Positions 7,921-17,062 of a stretch of DNA of 64,000 nucleotides are shown here, one piece after another. The stretch's first letter is position 1; each line of letters begins with the position of its first letter. The DNA is taken from NCBI GenBank assembly GCA_002702655.1, contig PABB01000007.1, forward strand, positions 1 to 64,000, in the 5' to 3' direction. Both the position numbers and the translations under genes were made by a program. The notes beneath the pieces were generated by a model. The model saw only the letters and a program-made list of their open reading frames with translations, ran no database searches and was not told the DNA's origin. Source of the stretch: Planctomycetaceae bacterium. GTDB taxonomy: Bacteria > Planctomycetota > Planctomycetia > Pirellulales > Lacipirellulaceae.

Positions 7921-8265
7921 GGCAGAAAACCTCCGAATGGGCAACCGCGGGGGCGGTCGCAACGACGCCGCGCGGCGGCGCCAGGCAGACGGCACGGCCT
8001 ACAACGCCGGTCGTCGGGGTCAGGTAAACCTCGCAGTATAGGCGACGCCTGGAAGGCCGGCAATGTTCGCGCAGGCGAGCGCCGCAAGGCCGCGACCAGA
8101 TGCCGCCGACGGCCCCCAGCCGGCCCGCCACGCGGGCCGGGAGCGGCAAGTTCTCGGTGAGAATCGCGGCTCAATCGCACCGTTCCCAGACGGCGTGGCC
8201 GTCCGGCTCGCGGGAGCGCAGACTGGCGCTCCGTGGCGACTCAAGAATCGCTGCGCCCGCGGGCG
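7921..8265. other. 345-bp spacer upstream of asd with one GC hairpin
   Basis: I see no gene here. A perfect 8-bp stem CCGGCCCG/CGGGCCGG (8120-8127 with 8133-8140, loop CCACG) lies downstream of the protease gene at 8266, but no T-tract follows it on either strand. The asd Shine-Dalgarno sequence is at 7926-7935. I could not identify a convincing promoter. Confidence 0.6.
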
Positions 8266-8850
8266 CTAGTACTTGCCCACATCGACGACAAAGTCGCCTT
8301 CCAGGAAGTTGCGGCCGATCAGCAGCGGGTACTGCATGTGCGAGCGGTCGTTCAGCGAAACCAGCACGCGTTTCTCGACGCCCTGGCAGCGGAGGGTCAT
8401 GAAGACCTTGTAGCGTTGCTCCTCGCCCTCCGACGTGGTGATTGTGGCGAGTTCCTCGATCCGCGTTTCAAGCCACTTGGCGCCGCCGCGGCCGTTCTCG
8501 ACGCAGAAGCGGATCACCTTGCCGACGTTGTCGACCATCGCCTCGGCCTCGTCCTGGATCTTCCACTGGGCGGCATGGACCGAGCAGGTTGTGGCCCCGG
8601 TGTCCACGCGGGCGTCGAACGGCAGCGGCTCGATGTCCACGTTTTCGACCAATTCGGTCGGCCCTAGCACGCGGCGCGGCCCCTCGCTGGTGACGGCGCC
8701 GAATTGGGCGACAACGGCGATCGCGGTGATCGCAATGCCAGCCACGAGGGCGGGGACCGTGAAGGTCAGAAAGCGGGCGGCAACGCGCGGCAAGCGGGCA
8801 AGCTCGCGCGAGCGTCCCGGCGGCACGGGATTGCTGCTGGAGTTGGCCAT
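8266..8850 (-). CDS. Retropepsin-like aspartic protease (RimK-associated, PF05618-type), membrane-anchored
   Basis: 194 residues. One hydrophobic segment (VPALVAGIAITAIAVVAQFG, about residues 30-49) probably anchors it, with the catalytic domain outside the cytoplasm. The domain starts with FDARVDTGATTCSVHA, the DTGA aspartic-protease signature. It continues with VGKVIRFCVENGRG, VLVSLNDRSHMQYPLLIGRNFLEGDF and VDV, typical of proteins labelled ATP-dependent zinc protease or RimK-associated. I chose the ATG at 8850 because the frame further upstream is not protease-like. The next gene upstream, at 9124, is a paralogue. Substrate is unknown. Confidence 0.85.
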   Translation of the reverse strand: MANSSSNPVPPGRSRELARLPRVAARFLTFTVPALVAGIAITAIAVVAQFGAVTSEGPRRVLGPTELVENVDIEPLPFDARVDTGATTCSVHAAQWKIQDEAEAMVDNVGKVIRFCVENGRGGAKWLETRIEELATITTSEGEEQRYKVFMTLRCQGVEKRVLVSLNDRSHMQYPLLIGRNFLEGDFVVDVGKY

Positions 8851-9123
8851 ATAGTAACTCTGCCCGAGAAAATAACGGCGGGGCGGGACAAAATCGCTCC
8901 GCGCGGCCTCTCGTTCCACGCCGGAGGCATTATAAGCAGGTGAAACCGGCAAAGTCGCCCAGATTGACGGACAAAGACCCTGCCGCGGCGTCCGAAGCCC
9001 GCTCGCGCGACACAAACCCTTTTTCTAAAAGGACTTACTGTCCGAACCCGGGGCGCCAGGGGGCGTTTCGGCTTCACGAACGCCGCCGGGGCGTGAAGGA
9101 CAGTGGCCGTCCCTGGCGGCTGC

Positions 9124-9744
9124 CTAGCTGCGCTGCTCGCCCTTGGTCTTGGAGCTCAGCTTTTTCGGGTCGGTCCGCGGATTCTTCTCCACGTCGACCA
9201 GGAAATCGCCCTCCAGGAAATTGCGCCCCAGCAGCACTGGATATTCCATGTGGGAACGATCCTTCAGCGATACGAGGACGCATTTTTCGACGCCGCGTAC
9301 GCTCAGCTTCACCCGCACCTTGTAACGCTGCTCTTCCTGGACCGAAGTCTTGATGGTGGCCAACTCGACGATTTTCCGCTCCAACCATTCCATCTCGCCG
9401 CGGTGATCCTTGATGCAGAAGCGAATCACCTTGCCCACGTTCTCGGTCATGTCGGCCGAGCCGCCTTCGATCCTCCACTGCTCGACATGCAGCGAAGTGG
9501 TCGTCGCGCCGGTATCGACGCGGGCCGGAAATGTCAGATCGCCTTGGACGACCTTCACTGCGGCGGTGGCCCCGATGACCTTCTTGTCGACCTCGGCCGA
9601 CTGCTCGGCGCTTGGTTCAGCGGGCGGGGCGGCCGAATCGTCGCTGTGCGCGACGGGCGTCATGGCGCCCCAGGCGAGGGCCAGGGCGGCGAGGTTTTGC
9701 ATCCTGCAAAGCGAGCGGCACAGGCCGGCGTGCGAACGGATCAT
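9124..9744 (-). CDS. Exported retropepsin-like aspartic protease (PF05618-type), paralogue of neighbour
   Basis: 206 residues. An N-terminal signal-like segment (LAALALAWGAMTPVAHS) is followed by an Ala/Glu/Pro-rich linker and the domain FPARVDTGATTTSLHVEQW, with the DTGA aspartate. Conserved later motifs are VGKVIRFCIKDHRG and VLVSLKDRSHMEYPVLLGRNFLEGDF, close to its neighbour at 8266. The pair therefore looks like a tandem duplication with different membrane attachment. The C-terminus ends in a basic tail (DPKKLSSKTKGEQRS) that the paralogue lacks. The ATG at 9744 has AGGA-like sequence upstream. The usual partner, a RimK-like ligase, is not in the window. Confidence 0.85.
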   Translation of the reverse strand: MIRSHAGLCRSLCRMQNLAALALAWGAMTPVAHSDDSAAPPAEPSAEQSAEVDKKVIGATAAVKVVQGDLTFPARVDTGATTTSLHVEQWRIEGGSADMTENVGKVIRFCIKDHRGEMEWLERKIVELATIKTSVQEEQRYKVRVKLSVRGVEKCVLVSLKDRSHMEYPVLLGRNFLEGDFLVDVEKNPRTDPKKLSSKTKGEQRS

Positions 9745-9874
9745 CCTGATCGGTCCTTGTTGAAATTGTGTCGTCGGTCAGGCAACGGTCCCCGGGCGGG
9801 GGTGTGCGGATTGCGCCTACGGGCGGCATTCGACCCGAAGCGGCGGCCGCAGACAAGAGCAGATCGAACCGGGG

Positions 9875-10891
9875 CTAGCTGCGATCGCGGCGAGCAACTG
9901 CGATCGCCCGCACGCCCAGAGCCGCCAGCAGGAGCAAGATGGAGGCCGGTTCGGGAATCGGCGCTGCCGATGCGGCCGTCGTCGACACGCCTGCAAAGCT
10001 ATCGATGCTGGCGCCGCGGCCGCGTTGCCAAGCGAGAAAGTCGGCGCCGTTAACATCGTTGTCATACGTGGCGTCGCCCGCAACCTGCCGGGCGACGGCA
10101 CCGCCGTAGCCGGTCTGCCAGGCCGCCAAATCGTCGCCGTCCACGCTGAGGTCGCCGTCGAAGTCCGCAGCAAAGTCGGGAGCGAGTAGATCAACCTGCG
10201 CCTCGACCCAGGCTGCGGCGGCATCCCGCGCGCCGGCTGGCGCCCCGGACGTCTCCATCACGAGGAACAATGGTCGAGCGCGATCCAGATCGATCATCTT
10301 CAACCGTACCGCAACGAGGTAGATCCCGTCGGCGGGATTCGTCTGCAAAAGGCCGTCGTAGTCGTCGACGAAGAGAATCTGATGGTCGTGGATGCCGCCT
10401 AAATCGCCCGTCTTTGCAATGGCGGCGCCGGCGGCGACTTCGCCAGCCTCGCCCGTCGAGTAGTAGAACCCATCGAATCCTTGGATCTCAAACCTGTAAT
10501 CCGCCGTTGGCATGGCGCCGAATGCCACACCGCCCGCCCCGTCCCAATACGCCAGCGGCTGGGCGACGCCGTCGATTTTGATCGGCAGGAAGTCCCAATG
10601 CAGTTCGGTCTTCGGGGGCAACGCAGCAGCCCCGGCGGGAAGCGCCGGCGAACCGCTGCCCAGCGCATTCCACCCGGGGTTTGTCGTGAAAAAGTCGCTG
10701 GTAAAGCTGCCGGAAAAAACACGCTGGTCCAGCGTCCAGGCGCCAAGATCAAAGTCGGCCGCCCCCGTGACAAGCCGGTCATCTACGGCTTGAACGAGGA
10801 TGTCGGCATGCTGAGCCGCGGACGGCGTCGCGCCGCAGACGACAATTAATGCGGCTGTAGCGCTGAACAGAGTTGTTGCGTTGTTTCTCAT
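9875..10891 (-). CDS. PEP-CTERM secreted protein with dockerin-like repeats
   Basis: 338 residues from the ATG at 10891. A signal peptide (MRNNATTLFSATAALIVVCG) is followed by QHADILVQAVDDRLVTGAADF, an opening shared with the gene at 11017. Near the C-terminus are two calcium-binding dockerin-like repeats: DFDGDLSVDGDDLAAWQTGYG and GDATYDNDVNGADFLAWQRG. The protein ends in a PEP-CTERM sorting signal: IPEPAS, a hydrophobic stretch and then ARRDRS. PEP-CTERM proteins are processed by an exosortase and moved to the surface or exopolysaccharide matrix; no exosortase gene is in this window. Function is unknown. The longer frame to 11089 overlaps a terminator and the neighbouring gene, so I rejected it. 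Confidence 0.85.
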   Translation of the reverse strand: MRNNATTLFSATAALIVVCGATPSAAQHADILVQAVDDRLVTGAADFDLGAWTLDQRVFSGSFTSDFFTTNPGWNALGSGSPALPAGAAALPPKTELHWDFLPIKIDGVAQPLAYWDGAGGVAFGAMPTADYRFEIQGFDGFYYSTGEAGEVAAGAAIAKTGDLGGIHDHQILFVDDYDGLLQTNPADGIYLVAVRLKMIDLDRARPLFLVMETSGAPAGARDAAAAWVEAQVDLLAPDFAADFDGDLSVDGDDLAAWQTGYGGAVARQVAGDATYDNDVNGADFLAWQRGRGASIDSFAGVSTTAASAAPIPEPASILLLLAALGVRAIAVARRDRS

Positions 10892-10942
10892 GGCCGTACT
10901 GCTTGTCGGGCGAACGCTTGGTCGGCGTTCGCGTCTCTCGTT

Positions 10943-10998
10943 GAAAAAGGGCCGCGGGCCGCGGGTCGGGCTGGCGCCCGAGTTCCGCGGCCCGCGGC
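10943..10998 (-). terminator. Rho-independent terminator after the 11017-11886 gene
   Basis: A perfect 14-bp GC-rich stem pairs 10951-10964 (GCCGCGGGCCGCGG) with 10985-10998. On the reverse strand it is followed immediately by CCTTTTT. The stem lies 18 bp past the stop codon of the PEP-CTERM gene, in the right orientation. A second hairpin (GCGAACGC/GCGTTCGC) lies near 10910-10932. Confidence 0.85.
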
Positions 10999-11016
10999 GG
11001 ACCACTTCGTCGCCAG

Positions 11017-11886
11017 TTAAACCACCGTCGCCCGTCGTCGGGCAGCTAACGCCGCGAGGGCGACTCCGACGAGACAAGCAAGGCCCCAAGCGCTCGGCTC
11101 GGGGACGACCGCGGCCTCGACAAACTCAACCGCTTCCTCATAGAACGCGAAGTCTTTGCCCGAGAAGAGCGCCTCGGCGGCCAAACCCTCTTCCACGGCC
11201 TCCAGCGCTTCTTCCACTTCCTCCGCATCGGCTTCGCTGACGATCAATGCGTCGACGAGGTAAACCAAATAGATCGGATCAGAGGGCGTCAGGCCGTCGA
11301 CGGCAATTGACGGGGCAATCGCGTAGACGCCATCGGCAGGCTTACCGGCGGCTCCGTTGTCGAGTTGGAAGATCGGGTGAGCGTCCAGCCCGCCCGCCGG
11401 GCCCGTCATGCCGAAGTTCACAGCAGGAGTGAATGAAAAAGTCGTCCCCGCCGGCGCTGGTTCAAATGCGACGGCGCCCTGCCCGTCCCAGTAGAGCAGT
11501 TCGCCGGCCCCGCCGCCGAGCGTGAAGGGCGTCAGCGAGATGCTCGCGCCCGCGGAACCCGGCAGCGCCGACGCCCCCAGCGCCGCCAAGTCCGCGGCGC
11601 CCGCCGTGCCGTCCAAAGCGAAAAAGCCGGGCTCGTCGCCTTCAAAATCCTTGGCGACCGCCGGCGGCAACAATCCGCCGCCCAGCAACACGCCTTCAAA
11701 GACGAGCGCGTCGAGGTCAAAAGCTTGCGTCGCGCCGCCAATGTCGCTGGCCGCGCCGAGGGCGACTTGCCCGCCGACGTCGGCAACCAAGACGTCGCTG
11801 TGCTGGGCGGTCGCAGCGCCGGCGCCGGCGATGAGAATAGCGAGAGCGAGAGCAGCGGCGGGAAGGTAGTTATCCGTAGATTTCAT
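11017..11886 (-). CDS. PEP-CTERM secreted protein, paralogue of 9875-10891
   Basis: 289 residues. A signal peptide (MKSTDNYLPAAALALAILIA) is followed by QHSDVLVADVGGQVALGAASD, matching the opening of its neighbour. Further shared blocks are LLYWDGQGAVAFEP (compare LAYWDGAGGVAFGA) and GLDAHPIFQLDN (compare GIHDHQILFVDD). Unlike the neighbour, it has an Ala/Glu-rich region (EADAEEVEEALEAVEEGLAAE) and no dockerin-like repeats. It ends with VVPEPSAWGLACLVGVALAA then ARRR, a standard PEP-CTERM tail. The ATG at 11886 is preceded by AAGG. Function is unknown. Confidence 0.87.
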   Translation of the reverse strand: MKSTDNYLPAAALALAILIAGAGAATAQHSDVLVADVGGQVALGAASDIGGATQAFDLDALVFEGVLLGGGLLPPAVAKDFEGDEPGFFALDGTAGAADLAALGASALPGSAGASISLTPFTLGGGAGELLYWDGQGAVAFEPAPAGTTFSFTPAVNFGMTGPAGGLDAHPIFQLDNGAAGKPADGVYAIAPSIAVDGLTPSDPIYLVYLVDALIVSEADAEEVEEALEAVEEGLAAEALFSGKDFAFYEEAVEFVEAAVVPEPSAWGLACLVGVALAALAARRRATVV

Positions 11887-12127
11887 GGTGCATTTACCTT
11901 AATTGTCGTGAGTGAACGGGCAGCGACGGGCCCACGCGCAAAGCGCCACACGATTGCGATGCACGATTGCGGGTCTCGCGCGTCAGTGCGAATTGGCGGC
12001 CAGGACGCCGATTCTGACGCATGCGCTCGCGCAATGCGGAGCCCATGTGCCAACGCACATTCAGCGTCCTGGAGAATGTCCGCTGGTCAAGCGCACGCAG
12101 CGCCGGAGTTTCCAGCGTCGTCAGGAA

Positions 12128-12859
12128 TTACTGCGGCGGCTTGCCGAAGTCGAACTCGTCGTTGCACCACTGTGCGATCTGCTCGTCGCTGATCGCTTCC
12201 ACATGCCCGTCGGCGTACAGATAGTTGGCCACGGTCCCCTGATGGCGATCCAGGGCCACTTCCGCCTTGACGGCGTGATACACGGCCTGCGAGGCCGCGT
12301 TGTGCTTCAAGTTCTCTTCGCCAAACCAATCGGTCGCCTCAACGTGGTCAAAGTTCGTGGCCACGGCCAGACTTTGCACCTCGAACATGACGATCGTGCG
12401 ATGGGTCTGAATCAGGTCGTAGAGATTGTCGATCATCCCGTCCGGCGAGACATTCACGACGCGGCCGTTGGGCAGCGTTTCGGGCGGTTCGGGTTCGCCC
12501 AGCCATGAATTCATGGCATAGCTCGTCCAGGGGTAGCTGGGGTCGTCCGCCTTCTCCAGACGTTGGTAGTCCTCGGGGCAGAAGCGGATCTCGTCCACAT
12601 TCTCCAGCCAAGGCGAGAGTTGGTAGATCCACGACTCGCTCCGCTCGTGGGCGTGCGCGAAGTGAGGAAAATCACCGCGATGCGTATTCGCATGTTGGTG
12701 AATCGCCAGTCCGATCTGTCGCATGTTGTTCGCACACTGAGCCCGCCGCGCGGCAGCCCGCGCCGCTTGCACGGCCGGCAACAACAAACCAATCAACACG
12801 CCGATGATCGCAATGACGACCAACAGTTCCACCAGCGTAAAAGCGCTGCGAGCGCGCAT
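12128..12859 (-). CDS. DUF1559-type protein with type IV pilin-like N-terminal methylation signal
   Basis: 243 residues. The N-terminus has a type IV prepilin-like cleavage/methylation signal: basic [20 protein letters not shown] then a hydrophobic helix. This is followed by [21 protein letters not shown], the DUF1559 signature. The C-terminus has the H-x-DG-like motif [12 protein letters not shown]. It is shorter than many DUF1559 proteins, which often exceed 300 residues. These proteins are strongly expanded in planctomycetes, but their role is unresolved. An AGAGGA ribosome-binding site lies 8 bases before the ATG at 12859. The 241-bp spacer downstream has no gene that I can see. Confidence 0.92.
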   Translation of the reverse strand: MRARSAFTLVELLVVIAIIGVLIGLLLPAVQAARAAARRAQCANNMRQIGLAIHQHANTHRGDFPHFAHAHERSESWIYQLSPWLENVDEIRFCPEDYQRLEKADDPSYPWTSYAMNSWLGEPEPPETLPNGRVVNVSPDGMIDNLYDLIQTHRTIVMFEVQSLAVATNFDHVEATDWFGEENLKHNAASQAVYHAVKAEVALDRHQGTVANYLYADGHVEAISDEQIAQWCNDEFDFGKPPQ

Positions 12860-13022
12860 GGCGCATCCTCTCGTTTTATTAAGAAGCCGAGTCGCTGGGC
12901 GAGGTGCGAGCCGTGCACTGCATCAACAGTTCACAGCGCAGGGCGAGTGCAATCGCACGGGGCCCTCACAACGTTGGCGACGGCCCGCCGGCCGCCGGGA
13001 AGAATCGACAATCGCAGGACCG

Positions 13023-13439
13023 CTACGAGAGCGGCGGACCGCGTGCGTCGAGAGAGAAGACGACGTGGGGAACGTCGAGAGACGCAACGCACACAAAGAC
13101 CGGCGTTGCTTCGAGCCGCAAATCCAACGCGGGAGCAGCCAACGGATGTCCGGAACGAACGGCTGTCAGAGCCGCACATACGGCGCAAGATTCGCAATTG
13201 TGGCGGTCGCCGGAGTTGGAAACGCCAAGCTCGCCGTCGTCGCTGCCGTGGCGGCTTTCCGCGGCGACCGGCTCGTGGTGGCAGTGGTCGCAGCCGCAAT
13301 GGTCCGCCTCGGCAACGGTTGCGGCAGAGCCGTCACAGCAGGCCTGCTGCATGTGCAAGCCTTCGCCAAATATCGCCACGACGCCATACGCCAAGGCGGC
13401 GACGACTCCGAAGCGACGAGATACGGCGAGAGTTGACAT
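13023..13439 (-). CDS. Small Cys/His-rich protein of unknown function
   Basis: 138 residues. A hydrophobic N-terminal segment (FGVVAALAYGVVAIFGEGLH) suggests a signal peptide or anchor. Cys/His clusters follow: ACC, HCGCDHCHHEP (about residues 47-57), and HNCESCAVCAAL (about residues 80-91). This density suggests metal binding, and the layout resembles small exported proteins with CxxC near metal-efflux genes, but I see no such neighbour. It is near a DUF1559 gene on the same strand. The opposite strand also has long open frames here, so the call rests on composition and motifs. Confidence 0.55.
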   Translation of the reverse strand: MSTLAVSRRFGVVAALAYGVVAIFGEGLHMQQACCDGSAATVAEADHCGCDHCHHEPVAAESRHGSDDGELGVSNSGDRHNCESCAVCAALTAVRSGHPLAAPALDLRLEATPVFVCVASLDVPHVVFSLDARGPPLS

Positions 13440-13791
13440 GTCCCGATTCGGCTCAAGCAGGCAGAAGCCTGAGTTGAACAGCTTGTGACCGCGCCGTCAC
13501 GACGCGTACTTTTAGTGAAGTCCGAGTATTCGGATCATCCCCCGCAATGATAGACGAGGACGGCCATCTCGCCAAGCAACGATCATACCCAACTGGTGCG
13601 ATGGCCCACCGCGGCCGAAGCGGCTGCGAAAGTGGCTCCCATCGCCTGCCGACGGCGGCGGTTATCCGCCAAGCGCCGGGGATTCGGTCGTCGCGGTCAA
13701 AGCGCAGACATTGAAGCGTTCGATCGCGTCGCCCCCCCGCAAAACCTCGCTAACCTGCCGTGTTTTCTGCACTTACGTGGCGACCCAATTG

Positions 13792-13820
13792 TTGGTCGAC
13801 GCCGCTTAGGCGGCTAGAAT
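13792..13820 (+). promoter_or_regulatory. Predicted sigma70-type promoter for the TPR-ExbBD operon
   Basis: TTGGTC (13792-13797) and TAGAAT (13815-13820) are separated by exactly 17 bases, giving an expected start near 13827 and a leader of about 140 nt before the GTG at 13967. It lies in the 527-bp spacer 13440-13966, where I see no gene or other signal. Confidence 0.5.
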
Positions 13821-13966
13821 ACCGAAGGAACAGTGAAGCTTCTTTCGCACCCGCGTTGGGGGACGCGACTGGGGAGCCGTCGGAATTCGCGGCCTGCCGG
13901 CTCGCAACGCTGTTTCCCGTCGCTTCTCGCCCGCCCGTTTGATGGCCAAGTTTCGCCGGTTTCGCT

Positions 13967-16900
13967 GTGATCGATCGTCCTGCTCGCCGCCTCCCCTGCC
14001 CCGCCCTGCTGAGAGCAACTCGGCGGGCGGCGGTCCTGCTGTCGGCCGTCGCAGGAGCAACCCTCGGCAGCCTGGCCGATGCGCGGGCCGCCGATGTTGA
14101 CGCCCAGTTTGTCGAGCAATTGCAGCAACGCGGCTGGAACGATACCGCGGCGGAATTCATCGAATGGTCGGTCGATCAGCCGATTGTCTCGCCGCAGTTT
14201 CGCAATCAAGCTGCTTATCTGCAGGCGAAGGCGCGGGTCGCGCAAGCCGGTCGGGCGTTGAAACTCCAGACACAGCAAGCGACGCTGCAACAGGCGGCCG
14301 ACTCGTTCACCCAGTTCGCTGCAGCCAATCCGCAATCGCCGCAAGCCGTCGACGCTCTGCGCGAGCGCACCATGGCGCTGGCGCGCTTAGCACAACTTGC
14401 CGCCGTTGAGCCAAACCGCTTGCCGCCGGGGGCCCCCAATCTGCCGCAACTCGTTGCCGAAGCGCGAGCCAAATACAACGCGGCGATCGAGGCCGCCGGC
14501 CAATTCGTGGCCGCTTGCGACCAGCGGCTAGCTCAATTGCCCAAGGCGGCAGCCGTGGCCGTGGGCTCGGACGCGGCTCAACTCCGCGTGAAGTTACAGA
14601 ACCAGCAGGCCGAGGGGCGGCGGTTCGCCGCCATCCTGCAATTCGAGTCAGCGCTGCTCGATCCCGCGTCACGCGCCGGCAAGGAAGCGTTGTCGGCCGC
14701 GCAGCGCGAGCTCACGGCCCTGTCGCAAGAATTCCGCAACGATCCGTGGACGCGGCACTATCTGGGACGTTGCTACCAGGCCGCGGAAGAATATGAAAAG
14801 GCGCTGGGCGTTTACGAGACGGTCGTCGGCCAGCCGAGCGGCGACCCGGAACTCAGGCGCTGCCAGGCCGCGACGCACCAATTCCGCACCGAATGTCTGG
14901 TGTTGGCAGACAAGGCGGAGGAAGCGGCCCGCGACGCGAGCGATTTTCTGCGTCGCTCGCAAACCGCCGAGCGGTCCAAGCCGGAATGGGTCGGCTTGGC
15001 CTATCAACTGGCCCGCGCCGAATTGGCGCTGGCCAAGGAAGTCGGCGCCCAAACCAACGAGGGCGAACGGCTGATCGAGCAGGCCCGCGAGCGGCTTTCC
15101 GAAGTCGCCCAGGAAGCGGGCGAGTTTCAACAAGCGGCCCGGGCGGACCTGGCCACGCTGGGCGGACGCTCGACCCAGCGGCGTGACGTGCGCAACTTTG
15201 CTGATGCTGCTTCCGCGGCGCGCGAGGCCGTCGAACAGATGACGGCGTTGTCGCGGGCCGCGCGGCTGGCGGCCAACAACAACCCCTCCGCCGTCGCCGG
15301 ACTGGAAGAAGACGCGTCCGCCCAGGGAAAAGCGGCCCAAGGTTATTTGGAGCAGGCGCTCGAACTGGCGGACGACAAATCGCCCCCTGACGAAGTCGAC
15401 AAGGTTCGCTACTACCTGGCATGGATCTACCTGAACGACGGCCGCCTGGCTGAGGCAGCGGAGTTGGGCGAGCAGTTGGCGCGAGAATCGCCGGACAGCC
15501 CGTTTGCCGCCCCGGGGGCCGGTGTCGCCCTGCGGGCTTACGAAAAGCTGGCCGCTCAACAGGCCGACGCCGGCGATTCTGCCAACGGCGACGTCCACGA
15601 GAAACTCGAGTCCGTCGCGCAGCTCATCGCCGCCCGGTGGCCGAACTCCAAAGACGCGGCGGCGTCGGCCAACATGCTGGTTGCGGCGGCACTGCGATCG
15701 AACCAGCTCGACAAAGCGGCCGAGCTCGTTCAGAAACTCCCGGCCGCCAGTCGCGCCCAGGCGGAACTTAGCCTGGGGTCGGCGCTGTGGACGCGGTACC
15801 TCAACAGCGGCGACGCCGGCCAACCGCAGCCGTCGCCGGAGATTGCCGCGCTGCGCGACCAGGCCCGCGAATACCTCCAGCGCGGTTTTGAAGGTCTGGC
15901 AGGCGGCGCGTCGCCCTCGTCGGCGGCCGCGGCGGGGGTGGCTTACCTGGCCCGCATCCGACTGGCCGATGGAGACGCCGCCGGCGCGCTAGCCGTGCTG
16001 GAGCATCCGCAAGCGGGACCGCTGACGCTGATCGAGCAAGATGCCGCGGCCGCCGCGTCGCCCGCATTTGTGGAGACAGTCTACAGCACGGCGCTGTCGG
16101 CGTACTTGACCGCCGAACCGCCGCGGCTGAGCGACGCCGCCTCGGCCATGGAGGCGTTGGAGGATTTGGCCAACGGCCAGAGCGACCCGCAGTCGCGGCA
16201 GCAATTTCAGCAGCGGCTCACCCAGATCTATCTGCGTCTGGGGCAGCAACTGCAGCGACAGATGCAGCAACTCACGGCTGCAGGCGACGGCGAGCGGGCC
16301 GAGCAGTTGGCCGGTGCTTTCGAGAACCTGCTGTCCCGCGTGGCCGATCGCGAGGCGGCCAGTAATTGGTCGACGCAAGTCTGGCTCGCGCAGGCCAGCA
16401 TGCAAATCGCCGCGGGGCTGTCGGGCGACTCCGGCAAGCGGTATTACGAGCAAGCGGAGGCGGCATTCCAACGGATCCTGGACTCAGTCGAGAAAGACCC
16501 CGCGTTCGCCCCGACGCCCACGTCCGTGCTTGCCGTGCGGAAACAGATGGCCGATTGCCTGCGCGGGCAAGGCAAGTACAAGGACGCGATGGAGCAATTC
16601 ATCGCTCTGCTCCAGCAGCGGCCCAACGTGCCGTCGATCCAACAGGCCGCGGCGCTGACCCTGGAGCAGTGGGGCGTCGCGCAGGGGCAAGCCGACCCGC
16701 TGGAGCGCGCGATTCGCGGCACGCGGCCTGACGACAACGGCAAGAACCTGATTTGGGGCTGGTTGAAATTGGCTGACGTGGCCGACCGTTTTCGGCGCAT
16801 CAAGGCTCGCGCAGCCGAGAGCGATCCCAAGGCGGCGGCCGATGCGCAGACCTACGCCGAAATGTTCTTTGCGGCCCGATACCACGCGGCTCGAGCTCGG

Positions 16901-17062
16901 TACCAAGCAGCACTGTTGGCCAACGACGGCGACCGCGCGGAGCAGTTGGCGACCGCGGAAAAGAGCATCGCAACGCTCGCCCGGCTGTACCCCGATCTGG
17001 GCGGCCCGCAGCAGAAGGCCGAGTTTGACCAGCTCGCCAGCGAAGTGAAAGCGGCCCAGTGA
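13967..17062 (+). CDS. Large exported TPR protein
   Basis: 1031 residues starting at a GTG. A signal peptide (RRAAVLLSAVAGATLGSLADARAA) precedes a long Ala/Gln-rich alpha-helical protein with degenerate tetratricopeptide repeats. Examples are HYLGRCYQAAEEYEKALGVYETV (about residues 264-286), YYLAWIYLNDGRLAEAAELGEQL (~482-504) and QMADCLRGQGKYKDAMEQFIALL (~860-882). No catalytic motif is visible, so a scaffold role in the periplasm is likely. It is the first gene of a run that ends with ExbB/ExbD proteins; its TGA overlaps the next ATG by one base (ATGATG), which suggests translational coupling. An upstream ATG (13942) is out of frame. Confidence 0.88.
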   Translation: MIDRPARRLPCPALLRATRRAAVLLSAVAGATLGSLADARAADVDAQFVEQLQQRGWNDTAAEFIEWSVDQPIVSPQFRNQAAYLQAKARVAQAGRALKLQTQQATLQQAADSFTQFAAANPQSPQAVDALRERTMALARLAQLAAVEPNRLPPGAPNLPQLVAEARAKYNAAIEAAGQFVAACDQRLAQLPKAAAVAVGSDAAQLRVKLQNQQAEGRRFAAILQFESALLDPASRAGKEALSAAQRELTALSQEFRNDPWTRHYLGRCYQAAEEYEKALGVYETVVGQPSGDPELRRCQAATHQFRTECLVLADKAEEAARDASDFLRRSQTAERSKPEWVGLAYQLARAELALAKEVGAQTNEGERLIEQARERLSEVAQEAGEFQQAARADLATLGGRSTQRRDVRNFADAASAAREAVEQMTALSRAARLAANNNPSAVAGLEEDASAQGKAAQGYLEQALELADDKSPPDEVDKVRYYLAWIYLNDGRLAEAAELGEQLARESPDSPFAAPGAGVALRAYEKLAAQQADAGDSANGDVHEKLESVAQLIAARWPNSKDAAASANMLVAAALRSNQLDKAAELVQKLPAASRAQAELSLGSALWTRYLNSGDAGQPQPSPEIAALRDQAREYLQRGFEGLAGGASPSSAAAAGVAYLARIRLADGDAAGALAVLEHPQAGPLTLIEQDAAAAASPAFVETVYSTALSAYLTAEPPRLSDAASAMEALEDLANGQSDPQSRQQFQQRLTQIYLRLGQQLQRQMQQLTAAGDGERAEQLAGAFENLLSRVADREAASNWSTQVWLAQASMQIAAGLSGDSGKRYYEQAEAAFQRILDSVEKDPAFAPTPTSVLAVRKQMADCLRGQGKYKDAMEQFIALLQQRPNVPSIQQAAALTLEQWGVAQGQADPLERAIRGTRPDDNGKNLIWGWLKLADVADRFRRIKARAAESDPKAAADAQTYAEMFFAARYHAARARYQAALLANDGDRAEQLATAEKSIATLARLYPDLGGPQQKAEFDQLASEVKAAQ

